Positions 1 through 20,322 of a stretch of 64,000 nucleotides of DNA are shown piece by piece. The DNA comes from Aplidium turbinatum (taxonomy: Eukaryota > Chordata > Ascidiacea > Aplousobranchia > Polyclinidae), in contig OU964935.1 of assembly GCA_918807975.1 (NCBI GenBank), forward strand, positions 7,279,823-7,343,822, written 5' to 3'. The first letter of the stretch is position 1, and each line of letters starts with the position of its first letter. Made by a program: the position numbers and the translations under genes. A model generated the notes under the pieces. It was not told the DNA's origin. It ran no database searches and worked only from the letters and a program-made list of their open reading frames with translations.

Positions 1-357
1 GAACAAATGCGAGAAACGTAGAATCGACGGTAAATTGTTAATTTTGTGATCCTAATGTTTTTCAATCATCCGCTTTAGCATTAAATTTTAATGCGAACTT
101 TCAAGTGACGTAATTCTGCTCTTGTTTGTGAGGAAGACCTTGAAGGTTTTTAACTACAACGATCTCTTTTTGTTGTGACGTCATAGTTCATGTGGATAGA
201 GCAGAGCTGGAATTGACACGCCTTTTCTGATAGAAAAAATATAATATGTGATTTTAGCTAAAACGTTTGCTTCAGGGGTGATATCATCAAAATTTGAAGT
301 TATTTTTGAAATTCAAATGCTCCAAACTCTTATGCGACATGTTTGATTTTTTTACAG
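1..357. other. Intron or upstream part of the MMP gene
   Basis: No coding segment is recognised here. The stretch ends in a pyrimidine-rich tract and a TTTTTTACAG acceptor that leads into the MMP catalytic exon. The signal peptide, the propeptide with its cysteine switch, and any furin site must lie left of the window. Confidence 0.6.
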
Positions 358-7842
<7,485 letters not shown>

Positions 7843-7966
7843 ACCTTTTCAACCTTTAGGTTGTTGTAGGAAATTTATTCTATTTCAAGCAAGCAGACTT
7901 CCATTCTATGCTCATAGGTCATGACATTTCAAAACTGTGAACGAACGCACCACTACCATTGCATTG

Positions 7967-7979
7967 AATAAACAATAAA
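7967..7979 (+). other. Polyadenylation signals of the MMP gene
   Basis: Two AATAAA hexamers (7967-7972 and 7974-7979) lie about 125 bp after the MMP stop codon, the right distance for a short 3' UTR. Confidence 0.7.
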
Positions 7980-7984
7980 TAAGT

Positions 7985-10630
7985 TATTAGAAAATATTTA
8001 TATTCAAGTCAACCAGGCTTGAATTGCTATTGCTCTCGCTCATATAAATTGTTCACTGTTATAATCCTTTGTTTTCTAAACTTCTGTTGCTTAATATTGA
8101 CTTCATGCAACGAGACTCATTTCATTTAAGAGTTACCCTTTGATATTGCTGTGTCACAATTGGGGCTCTAACTTCGTCAAACAACATAACCTTTTATGCA
8201 ACCTGTTGAAGCTTTTAGGGTTGTGAAAGTTGGTTGGGCAAACGCAGCGCTAATGACAGTTTTAGTTGACGCAAACCGTCAAATAAAAAACCCAGCAGTC
8301 ACCGCCAGACAATGATTAAACTTGTTAATCAATGCCAATGCTGAAATACAACAAAAGCATTGGTGAAGCCGCTCAAGATTATTGTTTTTTTGACCCGGAA
8401 AACTTCGAAAAATTTGCTGCATTAGCTTTCTCCAATCAGCAAATGTCCTTATTACATTAATGTTTGAATATGTTGAATCAATTTAGAAAACGAATTATTT
8501 TGTCATTTTGTGCCTGGATTGGCCGATCACCTCACCACAACCCAAATGGAAATTTGTACTTTGTATCTGGTTCGTTACCCCCAATTCGATTACACACGGT
8601 GAAATTGCGTTTAGATTTAGTTCTCAGACTTTGTAACACCGTTCATTGTGTCTGCATGTGTCCGGGTTGCGTTGCGTGACTAGAGAAATTCTTTCAATGT
8701 TTTGTACTTTTTATTTGTATTTCATGTCCATCTAGCAGGAATCACATGTGCTATGAATGCTGTTTGTTGGCTGTTATCTTCAAGTACATCTGTGCACTGC
8801 CTCCATTTTACACTTGCTAAGCTAACTTGTTGAAATTTTCTGTTTTTTCTATGGGCCTACACGCAACAGCGAAATTCTATGCTTTTTTTCAGTGGTCCAG
8901 CTTTAAGAAAACTTGTATTGATATTGATACAAAGCACTATACTACTTTTGAAGTAGTTATCACTGTTTGCAGTAATGAAGAATGATTAAGTTGGTGCCAT
9001 TTGTTAGGATGAGACATGTTGAATCAAATTGGCAATGAATTTTTCATACAGGATGCAGTAATAGTCGGAATAATAATAAATCCGTTAATTTAGAAAGGGC
9101 ATAAACATGTCTAGTTTTATGTCAAAGTTGTTAATTTCGTATTGTCACTGGTATACTGTAAATTCCGAATTTAAATCTGCAATCATCTTTTCAAAATATG
9201 TTTTTTGTTAAAGAAGAGTTACAATAGCTCTCAATTTTCAGTTCCTTCCGTCAAAATAATAATGATGGGAATCAAAAGCGTTGCTTTTACATCATTACAA
9301 TGTAATATTGCAGTACTTTTTTTAACTTTGTTACTTTTCTTCATATTTATCAGTATTACTTGCTCGTTTTGTGAAAACCCAACTCCAAAAAGTTTGTGCT
9401 TTAACATCTTTTCAACGTCTACTAGATGCATCTTTGAAGAGCAACTTTTTTGAGTTGGAACCCAGACAGCAACATTTGTCGCAGACGTTGAATCAATGTA
9501 AAAATGACAAATGTTGCTGTCTGGGAAACGCTATTGTGAACCCACTGATACGTGTGACGTTAAAACGATCCGCATGAGTGCGTTTTAGTTTACGTCATAG
9601 ACTACCTATTAGGGCTATGAAGTGAGTCAAAAATATCCAGAAACATCTGGCGGACTTGTGCCAGTCAATTGCTTTATTTAAATCACCCATTTTCGTTGAA
9701 GTAGAACTGACTATGAGATTGAAACATTGAAGATATCTTCCTCTGGTGTTTGATGGAAATTTATCTTGTCTAAATTAAACGAATTAAGAAAGTTAATTCG
9801 AAATGATAAAAAACCAAAGCAAAGATATATTGCATCAAATGAACTTTTTTTTATACTACCAACAGTAACTGTTTATCAAACTGCATTCACCATATTAGAG
9901 TTAAACATGTGGTTCAATGTTTTGCTTGCATTGCTTTTTATTCATTTAGTTGCTTTTGTTTTTTGCATCATGAAGTCATTCCGATATTTGACTATACTCT
10001 GTCACAAACAAGCTGTTTGTGTTAACTCTCGTGCGAGAAAAAGAGAAAAGCTTTGAAACGTTTAATTAGTTTTTTCACAGCTTTAAGGCGAAAGGCTAAA
10101 GTCAATTGCACGGCAGCAAGAAAAAGAGATATGAAAGCATCAATTATACTGTATTTGAAGAAAAGTTACAGTCTAAGCACAATCAGTGGCGTAGCGTGAT
10201 ATTTGATTGGGGGGGAGTAGGGGTGGCACTCCAAAAGTACAAATATATAGGCCTACTATAAAATAATCTCTACCTGTGTTCATTCGCAAATCAGTGAGGA
10301 TGTTTCCTTTATCTGACATCATGAGCAAACTTGGTGTATGGCCAATTGGCCATACCATTGACACAAAGTAAACTTTAATGGTAGCCTACAGTACAGCCGC
10401 TAAAATCGTTGCAGAACTACGATAAGCAAAATCATTGTGTTCATATTGGATGACAAAAAATCACTTGATGGCCATTGGCCAGCATAGAGGCTACACCGGT
10501 GCGGTATGGTTAGCGAAACGCAATGCCCCTTTTCTACACATGTATAGTGAGTAGTCAGCCTTGTGCTGACGCTAGGAAGATCGCTTTTTCTGAACTGAAA
10601 AGCCACGCATCGATTTTACAATATAAAAGC
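7985..10630. other. Intergenic region between the MMP and the claudin-like gene
   Basis: This is the convergent gap between two 3' ends. The only supported element is an M1 MITE at 9461-9525. The open frames at 8464 and 9766 show no domain and no gene context, so I do not call them. A poly-G stretch near 10209 follows a CAGTGGCGTAGC that looks like a single hAT end without a partner. Confidence 0.5.
9461..9525. mobile_element. Palindromic MITE, family M1
   Basis: It begins CCCAGACAGCAACATTTGTC and ends with the matching GACAAATGTTGCTGTCTGGG. The left arm lacks the GATTCAACGT segment, while the right arm keeps GACGTTGAATCAATG. Confidence 0.8.
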
Positions 10631-10636
10631 AACGAT

Positions 10637-10642
10637 TTTATT
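10637..10642 (-). other. Polyadenylation signal of the claudin-like gene
   Basis: TTTATT on the plus strand reads AATAAA on the minus strand, about 43 bp beyond the stop codon of the tetraspan gene. Confidence 0.6.
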
Positions 10643-10684
10643 CAATGGCGCGTTCATAAATATCAAAAAGCCAAACAAAATAAA

Positions 10685-13079
10685 TTAAACAAAACTTCCA
10701 CTCTTCTCCATCGGCACAGAGTCTTCAGAGGAACCGTGTCTTGGCTTGGTAATGTCTTGCGAAGTTTCTTCTTTGGTTTCTACAAGAGACAGAGCACTCC
10801 ATAAAATAGGTGTTTAATTAGTGCAAACTTTTGTGTTTTAAGGTTTGTGTTGACTTGGATCCAACTTACGTAAGGTTTGAAAAGGTTTCTTCCTAAAAGT
10901 GTTCCAGAAACGTGATTGAATGATAATAACCAAACTTCGTGTCAGGATAGATTAAAAATATCTGGGTTTTTTTTACCAAAAAAGTTATGATTTTCCCAGA
11001 GTTTGTTAAAAAAATGGTTATTGAACAGAAGCTTAATTGTGTGTGCTCTAGATTATCAATACATGGATTTTAGTGAGTTATCGGCTTACAGCCATCTTTC
11101 TTTCATGTTCGACATATCCTTGATGATCGGCCAATTAATTAAAAGACAATTTGTTCATTAATCAATTTGTGTAACTCGGTCGCAAGGTCTAACTGCAATG
11201 CTCTAGTTTTGCGTTTTAAATCTATACAAAATGCAAAAATTAAAATAATATCCAAAACTCTGCTGCTTTCACCTAATGAGCTCTTTCACAATACCACTAT
11301 TATTAAAAATAACGCCACCTAGCGGATAATCTTGAAAAGCAGTTACAAAATGTTCTTAAAATCGACAAAAGTCAGTGTGTTTTCATTTATAGTGTTATGG
11401 CTTCATCAGCACTCTAAGATTAGAATGTTAAATCAAACACGTAGCCTGCTGCTCAGATAAGGAATTATTTTTCTTCTGTTCTTTAGGCTAAGCTGAAGAT
11501 TGACAAAATTAAACATGGGCAAAAACTTTCTTATCAATTAAGTTCAAAATATTTGCTTCAACTTACTTGATAAAAGATGAAGACATAATGTTGATGACAG
11601 AAAAGACAAAACGGCAACCCCCCACGCGAGGGCATAACTCAAACCCCAACGTGATAACTTTGGATGTGTAGGAGCTGTGAACCATGTGAAAACTCCACAT
11701 CCAATAAAGTATTGTAAAGCTGCAAATATAAGTTTGTTTTTATGACAGTCACTTTACCAAACAAGAATCGAATAAACAGATGACTTGAGTAAAATGGTAA
11801 CGTTGCGTAGGCTTTGATTTGAATTTTTATCCTCGGAGTGACAAAGCCTTGATTGGTTATTCCTGGTAATTTCGCATACTTGTAGAGGCTTTTGACGCAG
11901 GGCCGGCTACCGAGATTGACAGAGTGAAGTTTTCTATTGTTGAAGTGTTGTTGCCGGGAAATTATTCCATTTATTAGGTGCCGCTAAAGTCCTTAGAGAG
12001 CAGTCCTTAGGATGCGTTGCTCAAGCGCACACCCCGAGAATCGAACCAACGCTGCTTGATCTTGAAGCTTCTTCGTTCCAGAAGTCACGCTCTAACCAAT
12101 TGAGCTATCGGGGCGGACTATATTAGAAATCATTTTTTACAAAATAATTTTTTATTGTCTTATAGGTTACTGCTTTTGACAATTGATTTGTCTTCAAGAC
12201 ACATTCCAAACAACAACAAAAAATTCACGAGTTTGAAATTAGGATGAACGAGCTGTATACACAGAACAAACACACACACTTGCTTATGACTTACTTGCTA
12301 ACATCACAAGTGCGGTTCCAATCTTCTGAAGGGACAGTTTTGATTTATTCCAAGCAACAAATAAAACGATTGAACCAACCAACATTTCAATCAGACTGGC
12401 GATGAATAGCACAGCTACTACGACTGAGGATGCTGGAAAAAAATAACAAAATTTATTGATGTTTTGCTCGGCAAATGTAATTGAGCAGCGAGTTATTACA
12501 TATAAAAATATTTTTTAGCCAGATCTGGTGTTTCATTGCACATTTTTTTGATGCACGATTTTCATGTTCAAATTTGGGATGTAAACAAAGCCAATTGCTT
12601 TATCCAATTTCGTGTTAAGGATTGAAATTTTGAATCAACTAGACGAGTAATTGAAACAGTCAATCTTTGCGTTCACCTTCAATCAAATGGTTTTGCCAAA
12701 ACAAAGTCGCATGCTTTTTATTGCAGTCAAACCAATGTCCCTTTGGTAGTCGACCAGACTTCTTAGCACCTAGCTACCCAACTAAGTCAAAACATCTACA
12801 CCTAATTATTGTTAAAACTAAAGCAATGATTTAGTTACAATAGAACTTAATCTGGAGTTGCTGTTGAACCAAGCTAAGGGATTTGGACACAAACAGAATC
12901 AAATTCATTTGAAACTTACCTCGGAAGCCGCTGTACCGGCAAAGTGATCCCGTGCATATCTCGAACAATCCAGCTGTCTGTTGATCTTTTACCAACCAGT
13001 AGTTGGTAGAGATCGTTATTATAGTTGCTAGTGACGCAATAATGATGAGAATCAACGTTGTGGCATGAAGGGACTTCAT
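10685..13079 (-). CDS. Claudin/PMP22/EMP-like four-transmembrane protein
   Basis: A complete 181-residue gene in four exons, each joined in phase: 13079-12920, 12432-12295, 11719-11567, 10779-10685. The ATG at 13079 opens directly into transmembrane helix 1. The first extracellular loop has W, then GLFEIC and a second Cys (NYWLVKDQQTAGLFEICTG, then SLC), the pattern of the claudin/PMP22/EMP superfamily (W, GLW, C, C). Three more hydrophobic helices follow. The last exon gives a hydrophilic Ser/Lys/Glu-rich tail ending GSFV, which fits a class I PDZ ligand (S-x-V). The likely role is membrane or junction organisation. It could equally be an EMP/TMEM47-type protein rather than a true claudin. 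The short loop between the second Cys and helix 2 makes a tight-junction role uncertain. Intron 2 carries a SINE. Confidence 0.88.
11821..12117 (-). mobile_element. tRNA-derived SINE, family A, copy 1
   Basis: On the minus strand a tRNA-like head reads A box TAGCTCAATTGGTTAGAGCG and B box GGTTCGATTCTC. A body follows with GGTGTGCGCTTGAGCAACGC and CGGTAGCCGGCCC, then a tail TCCGAGGATAAA. It lies in the second intron of the claudin-like gene. Confidence 0.85.
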
Positions 13080-16000
13080 GGTCAAATAATTAATAAATAT
13101 ATTCTTTAAATTATAATTACAAAAAATTACAAAGTTTTTCGTTCGAACTTAGTATCGTCTGAAAGTCAATGCCAGAAAAGCCATGAATAATCCATCTTTT
13201 AACAGCTTACTGTTGAAATTTCACTGCACCACAGCCAGGCTAATAAAAGCAATCAATTTTTTTTTCGGTTGCAAAACTTTTTGGCAGGCTTTGGTTGGAA
13301 GCTCACTGGTGACATTTTGATTCAAAATCAAGAAATCAAGAACAATAATGCTATCTGCTTCCGCAAGTGTTGCACACTGCCACACGTTTTTCCCTTGCTG
13401 TCTGCACGAAGCTGCAACAGAAGTTTTCTTAAGAGCTTGCTTGCACACTCACAAGTTCAAACGTTTCAACAAAATACAGCAAACTTGTGAGAGTCAGACA
13501 GTTTATAAAACTTTTGTCCAAAGAAACGTTTTTTTTACCCTAACCCTAATCACAAACCCCTAACACTGCCAAATCACTTTAAAAGTACTATCTCTCACCT
13601 GCCTAAACAAATTAGCAATGTTTACTTTGACTTTTTAATTGCGGCATACGACCTTTCTTGACACAATCAGCACGCTGAAGATCAAGATATCAAATGAGTT
13701 TATCCTAAATATCACTAACATTCACTGGGAGGTCAGAATGTTAACGGAATCGAATGTTGTGCTTAAGACCTACCTATAAGCTGATGTCACAACCTTCCTT
13801 CATGCCGTGAAAAAGATTTTCTTTTGCCAATTGTTTAATTGTCGTCATTAGCCTTTGCTAATTATAACTTTTCAAAAATGAAACGTCGTTTTCTTCAGCA
13901 TTCATTTGCTGGAAACGAAACCTTTCCAGTTGTATTCTAAATTGATTCGCGCAAGACCATTAAGATTATTCATTAGAATGTAAAATTGGTCGCAGAAATT
14001 AATATCGTTTTGTCCAAAAGCAGCTTATTTTTATTTAAAAACCAATACCAATCGTCTGATGATAAATACTGTACCCAAAAGTTGCAAATAATTTCAAGAT
14101 TAAAGTGAGAGCTATCTCCTTGTGGGTTTAATTTGACTCTGATTGGAACTGAATAATTCTTAAACTCCAATAACAAACTATGCCTATTCTTACAAATATC
14201 AACCAGTAAAGTTTTAAAATGTATATTGTTATATTTAAAGACTCTTTCAGGTTTTTGTTGGCCAACTGTTGTTTTAGCTGATTTTAATAAGTTAGACTGT
14301 TAGAGTCTTATTACTTTAGTCTACCAAATCGTAAAACAAACTAATAAAAATTTTCTCTTTCCATAGTAGGCTACTATTTTCGTTGATAAAAAAATATCCC
14401 GAATGCAAACTTCTGTCAAAATCGAGACAGATTCATTAAGCAAGTTGTTTTGATTAGCATTTTAATTGGCGCAAACTGCCCTTGATTGTAAATGTAAACC
14501 GCTGAACAAAGTTAATTTGATTTTTGATTAATTTTTTCCGTCGCATTAAAATGCAATTAGCCAAAGCTACGGCTTGTTTCGGTCTTATTTTAAGAGTTTG
14601 TCCGTTTCGCATTGCACGAGCCACAGAGATGATTTTCGAAATACTTAATGAACCACATTTTTCGATATTCCTAATTTGAAAGTGTTGGTTTTTGCAAAGA
14701 CTGAAATAGCCAACTGAAAATCATTTTTCAATCATGCATATCAAAAAAAAACAAAATTCTATTCAGATCTTTTAAAATTCTACAAGTAGTCTATTAATCG
14801 ATAATGTTATTGAAACATTGCCAGAACGCAAACATGCTTTCATAATAGCCCCATGATGTCCATTTTCAAAATATAAATAAAACCCAATCGTGCTTTAAAA
14901 TTAAAACTTTTCCTATTTCGTGACTGAAAAAATGGAATATTTAAAGGTCATCCTAAGTTAACGAAGATTACCCCAAGACAACTGATTAAGGGACCTCTTC
15001 GTTGTCTGTTAAGAGCCATAATTAATAAAATACAAAAGCCATTGTGTTTGATACGTTATCAACTTATGATTCGGCAGACGTCCAAACAACATGAACTGTC
15101 AAGGAAAATATTGAAAAAGCTTTGCAAGAAAGTTTAAAATAAAAACAAAATTCAAAATAAAAGTTTAACAAGCGTTTGGTTTAGAATAACTAAAAAACGG
15201 GACTATCAAAGTTTTCTTTGTTGAGAAAAATGTATTTTTAATTGTGAAGTGCTAAATGGTATGATAAAAATGCAAACTTGTAAAGAGGGTCTACATTTTT
15301 CAAAACTCCATAGATGTGGAAGGGTGACAATAAATATATTGCTTCTTCTTCTTTCGTTTGAGACTAGATCAAATTTCAGGGCAGGTGGTGGAGAGCCAGG
15401 TGAGTGTAGCTTTGTCCAGCGATGCTATACCATGCGTTCCACTACTATATTATTATTGAAGCACACACATATTACATTGGTTATGATAGCTTTCTCTTGG
15501 TGATATTTATTTAATTTTCCATTTTTTCATGCTTAGTAAAAAAAAATTATTATTTATTTGCTCTTTCTGTCTTTCCGCTCATAAGCGCTTTGTAATGGCC
15601 ACCATGAGAACATGCTATTTTTGCATGTTCTCGCTTTTTCATTTTTCATCCGACAATTTTCCAGGGGGGTTCGGCTGACCCTTTTTGCTCCTATGTGCGG
15701 ACGCCCATGCCCACCATAGTCATCATCGTTTGAGAGAAATGAGATTTAAAAAGCAATACCAATCATTATAAAATGATAAAATATTTAAAAGATAATACAA
15801 TCATTGTAAAGTGATTTTTTGTCATAACTACTGAAACAGTTTTCAGTTTTGCAATGTAATAATACTGATGGTTATAGTCGAAAAACTTGTCAATTTCACT
15901 TGAAATTGATGCTTACACCAAACGTAAATTTGCAATTCCAAAAAATACTAACTTCACTGTTACAGAACAAATTTCAAACTTGAACCTGTTTTGACTTCTA

Positions 16001-17297
16001 AAAAAAGAGATAAAACTTTTTTTTTAAATAGTTCTGAACTACTAATCGAAAATTTATTAATTGGAAACACTGCTTTTTGAATGTGGTAAAATAAAATCCT
16101 TTCAAATCACAAATTTGCAACAACTTACTTTGTTGCTGTTCTTAGGCACGACTGTCCATAAAATAAAATCCCCATGATTTATAAGCAACTTCTTGCTGGT
16201 CTGTAAGTGCAAATCTCTTCCAAACCAATTCAAAACGTTTTTTTTTTCTTGTGGCACTTCAACGTTTCACAACTTAAGTACATCCTTATATGGTTTCATT
16301 CATCGGATGAATGATTTGATAAATAGATTTTTCACGGAAATCACATTTGTCGAGCTTGAAGTGTTAGAATGGCCGTCACGATAGAATTGTTGTGACGTAC
16401 CTATTGGTCGGTACCCTAGCCTAAACTCTCGGAGACACTTCTAACAAACTTTGACGTAATGTCAATTTCTATGATGCATTATATCATTTGCCGAAAATGC
16501 AATAAAATATTTTACATTTTAACTGCTCATTCACAAGCCGGCGTATGTCGAAGCGCGATGGCCCTTTAGTTATTTTTGGCTTAAACTGGGACTTTTTTAT
16601 GTCGTGTTTATTTTTCAACCAGAACAATACAACAATTTTGGTAGATAGGCTACTTTTTCAACCCTAAGCAAATGAAACCAAGCAACAACATGGCATTTAG
16701 TAGACTAGGTTATATAAAAAAATGAAAGTTCTAAACATTTGGAGTTATAGATTATAGACAAAACTTATAGTTAAAACGTTCTAATGTTAGTTTTATTGTG
16801 TATCGTGATAATCGCCTACTCTGTGGTTGCTTGATTTGAAATAACAAATCAATCCCTTTAATCACATTTTTTAAAAAACTTGTAGCCTACCCAAGCCTAT
16901 TCTTTGCCTTTTCAAACAGCGCATTGAGAATTATAACGCAAAGCAGTGCCAATGGCCTTACGTAGTGTCACATTTTACAATAAAATAATTTTTCTCGCAG
17001 TTCCTACATCTAACTGATTGCGTTCCAGCGAAACAGCAGTAAAGTAAAAATTGTTTTTAAAAAAATCAACTAGGCCTAGAATAAGTCAGATGCAATCACC
17101 TGAAGTTACTTTTAAGTATTACTGCATTTAATCTAAATTTTAGCAATTATTTGTTCGAAATAATTAACTTGGAGCATTTGCGATCCTTCATTTTTTGCAG
17201 TTATTTTAAGACACGACGTAGCCCACTAGCATTGAGATTTGCATGTTAGTTAGTTGTGGTAGTTAACTCCAACTAATTAAACTTTGAGAGCTCTTCA
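13080..17297. other. Intergenic region upstream of the claudin-like gene
   Basis: About 4.2 kb with no supported gene. It presumably holds the promoter of the minus-strand tetraspan gene, but I see no decisive core element. It contains a 10 bp stem hairpin at 15606-15632 (GAGAACATGC / GCATGTTCTC) and a two-unit telomere-like CCCTAACCCTAA near 13538. Open frames at 13269, 13973 and 15249 look accidental. Confidence 0.5.
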
Positions 17298-17305
17298 GAA
17301 GCCGC

Positions 17306-17813
17306 CAGTGTAACCATTTTAGTCTTTTTTAAACCAAATCTGGTTTATTTTGCAACCGTTTGGTTCATTTTTTTTTCGATTTGGTTTATAGTTTATTTTT
17401 TTAGTTTATTTTTTTGGTTTATATTTGTTTTTTTTGACATACTTTACGTCTTATTTTTTAGTTTATTTCTGCTTCAATTTGTCTTATTCTGGTCTTTTTT
17501 GTTTAGCTTCATGTGTCGTGATGTGGTTTGTCATCAGTATTGTATGTTAGAGATGCAGCGAACCCAAAATTTTTATCCGCACACCGCAATTTATCTGGAA
17601 CTTTGACACTGCACCGCACCGCACACCGCCAATCAAAAAATTTTCAAAAAATATTTTAACGCGTTATTTTTTAGAAAGCTAATTGTGGCAAAAAAAACAC
17701 CCATGGCATATAACTGGTAACCTACCGGTACAGTTCTGCCGTGATTTGGTTTTTCTGGTCTTTTTTTTTAGCTTCATCTAGTTTATTTTTAAAAAACCTA
17801 CATGGCAACACTG
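17306..17813. mobile_element. Non-autonomous hAT element, 508 bp
   Basis: Its termini are CAGTGTAACCAT and (reverse complement) CAGTGTTGCCAT. It is flanked by a perfect 8 bp target duplication GAAGCCGC at 17298-17305 and 17814-17821. The inside is rich in TTTGGTTTATTTTT repeats and has no coding frame. Confidence 0.88.
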
Positions 17814-18465
17814 GAAGCCGCTGATTTTATGCAAACCGAATGTGGCAACTGAACCAATTTTTACTTGATTTGATTGCTTAGCAATTTTTTCTTTGTCATG
17901 GAGACATTTTAGCGTTTTGTTTTTCAAGTCGTTTTACATGCTAAGGAAATGCTTTTCGTATTGTTTGTCTTGTGAAGTCTGTCGGTTCAAAGCCATTTTA
18001 GTCTATCCACAAAAATTTAATAGTTTGAAAACACACAACATGGATTCCCAATGCCTGGTTCAACTCAGTCTCCGCTAAACAAGATCTCATACTGTACATT
18101 CACGCATAGGGTTTCATAACTCAATAGGGAGCGATTGCTTAAAAAGCGAACTAAGAAATGACCGTTCTCACAAACATCTTATGACGCGCATCGGCGCATG
18201 AAGTGAGAGCTATCATCAATGAAAACGTCACATATCGGATCACAAATAAAAAAATGGCGTCATATGATAGGCTATTCATTTCTTTGACCGTTACAGTGAT
18301 TTGAATATTACTCCACTTTCAAGAAACTGAACGTTTGAGCAAGGGTAGGGTCTATATAAACTTAAGCCAATGGTAAACGCTTTTATCGGGTGGCTAAACT
18401 GCGCTCTTCGATGCTTGTACCAAAGGCAAGTAGTTTAATTATTGTAGTTCTGGTTTGGGCTAACT

Positions 18466-19048
18466 CAGTGGTTCCCAAACTGGAGTACGCAAAACTCCAA
18501 GATGGCGGCATCTTTTAAGTTCATTGTCCAGCAAATCATGTTGACCTATTAGCTCTCCAAATGATTGGCTTTTTCTTTTCCCACAAAATTTGTCTTTTGG
18601 CAAGCGATCAAAGCAGGGGTTGTCATGCGTAAGCACTAAGTACTTCTGTTGTTTGTTCATACATCGTATGACTGTTAGCTCAGTGGTTGAGCGCCCAACT
18701 CAAGATCACGCGGCGCTGGTTCGGTTACCGGGGTGTGCGCTTGAGCAACTTCCCCAGCAACATTTCAATAATCGGAAACTTTACTCTGCCAATCTCTGTG
18801 ACTGTAACCGGCCCTGCGACAAAAGCCTCTACAAGTATGCGAATCTACCAGGAACATGTCAGTCTAAGGATAAAGATTCAAACCAACCACTTTTCAAGAT
18901 GAACTTTCCTCCTGAGGTTTCAGAATCAACGTCCCTGATCAAATTATTGAAAAAAAAATAGGTTAAATCATGACATCACGACAGTATTGGTTACGTAATT
19001 AATCACTTATGAGGTTGCCAAGATAGGTAAAGAATTTGAGAACTGCTG
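18466..19048. mobile_element. hAT element, 583 bp, carrying a nested SINE
   Basis: The left end is CAGTGGTTCCCAAACT and the right end (reverse complement) is CAGCAGTTCTCAAATTC. The flanks GGCTAACT (18458-18465) and GGCAAACT (19049-19056) agree at 7 of 8 positions, so this is an older insertion than its relatives. A family A SINE lies inside at 18668-18890. Confidence 0.75.
18668..18890 (+). mobile_element. tRNA-derived SINE, family A, copy 2
   Basis: The A box is TTAGCTCAGTGGTTGAGCG and the B-box region is GGTTCGGTTACCGGGGTGTG. The family body follows (CGCTTGAGCAAC, CAACATTTCAATAATCGGAA, CTCTACAAGTATGCGAA), and the copy ends in GGATAAAGATTCAAACCAAC. It is nested in the hAT element at 18466-19048. 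Confidence 0.8.
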
Positions 19049-19748
19049 GGCAAACTGACACGATGTAATATTTTTATATAATCTTTTGCTTTCCATGTGG
19101 CAAATAAACTGAGACAAGGCAGTAGTAGAATGGCAACTATGCTGGAAACATTCGTCTCAATAAACTGTCTGCTTCTCTGCGTTGATTGACAGCTGAGCAA
19201 CTTGGTTGAATTTTATTAAGTTAAAAATGTACAGTGACAAAATATCATGTAAATAAAAATAAAAACTGAGCCGTCGTTTACAATTGCCAACTTGAAAGTG
19301 AGTATTTAAATATTGTTGGTTGGAGTGTGAAAATTTGCAAGTCATTTTCATTTCACGATTAATAACACACACATGCAAACAATGCAAAACAAGCGATGTT
19401 TCTCAGCTATTTCCTTTTGCTGCACTTAACCGTCTTTTTACAATCATAATAGAATAACAGGGATTTGACTTGGGCGAGTGCGAGGTATAGCCAAGACAGG
19501 TAGTCCACAATTTTGTAGCAAACAACATTATTTTCTAGTATAACGTTCACAGTAGAAGGAATAAATAGGTTAGTTAAACGATTGAATTGAGTTTATTATG
19601 TACACTTCGTACATAGGTATTTAGTTCTTTAGGTAGTTAAAAACAGCATTTTGAAACTTTTTGTAGCAAAAATGAAGGAAATGACATAGGTGCAGATAAC
19701 ACTTAAATTTACGCGAAACACCGTGGTAAAAATTTACTTTTTTCTCAT

Positions 19749-19846
19749 CAAAGCAGTCGTTTTTGTACATCGATTCAACGTCTTACAGAGAGTGAATTAA
19801 AAAGCCTGCAAACGTTGAATCAATGCAGAAAGGACATTTCCTGAAA
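19749..19846. mobile_element. Diverged palindromic MITE, family M1
   Basis: The left arm is GTCGTTTTTGTACATCGATT followed by CAACGTCT. The right arm is CTGCAAACGTTGAATCAATG followed by CAGAAAGGACATTT. The arms have drifted, and about 20 bp of unique sequence separates them. Confidence 0.5.
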
Positions 19847-19860
19847 GGGTCTCGATACAA

Positions 19861-19943
19861 AGAGCAAAATCCGTCAGTCTTACATTGATTTAATGTCTGC
19901 AGACGTTGAATCAATGTAAAAATGACGGATTTTGTTGTCTGGG
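19861..19943. mobile_element. Palindromic MITE, family M1
   Basis: A near-perfect hairpin. AGCAAAATCCGTCAGTCTTA and CATTGATTTAATGTCTGCAG pair with GACGTTGAATCAATG, ATGACGGATTTTGTTGTC and TGGG. Confidence 0.8.
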
Positions 19944-20154
19944 AAATGTAGTCTTCATTTCACTTTTAAGCCCATTTGAACTTGCACATTGTAAACCTTT
20001 AGATTTCATGACTGAAACACAACTTAAGCGAAATGGTAAACTACCACCAGCTAGTTGTAAACAATGGTCGTGAAAACCTTATAACTTGCTAAAAGTTTGA
20101 TGCATTAATATTACTGTTGTTTGTCGTATCCAGGCTTAAACCCGGTGGTTGAAG

Positions 20155-20322
20155 ATTTAGATTAAGTGGACGGAAAGGCAAGGAAGCCAATCTTCGTGTC
20201 CACCTTCAGGCATGCTTTTTTAAGTGTCTTGCCAGAGGCACAGCCGGATACCCTTGAGCGGTGTCGAACCGGCGCCCTTTCGATTGCCGTTCCAGTGTTC
20301 TCACCACTCGGCTATGCAGCCG
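20155..20322 (-). mobile_element. tRNA-derived SINE, family B
   Basis: On the minus strand it starts TCGGCTGCATAGCCGAGTGG (A box region) and has a B box GGTTCGACACC. GGCTGTGCCTCTGGCAAGAC and AGGCAAGGAAGCC-like body sequence follow. A shorter copy is at 49629-49785. Confidence 0.75.

Noticed and set aside
9766-10056. 96-codon open frame with hydrophobic stretch
   Set aside because: No ATG at its start, no recognisable domain, and no codon bias or splice context. Likely chance in AT-rich DNA.
10187-10260. hAT element starting CAGTGGCGTAGC
   Set aside because: No matching opposite end or 8 bp duplication could be found.
13538-13549. Interstitial telomere repeat (CCCTAACCCTAA)
   Set aside because: Only two exact units; short enough to be chance in AT-rich DNA.
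18668-18740. Genuine tRNA gene
   Set aside because: A and B boxes are present, but the same sequence continues into the shared SINE body and no paired acceptor stem is formed. The same applies to the heads at 12118, 20322, 30639, 34157 and 47656.
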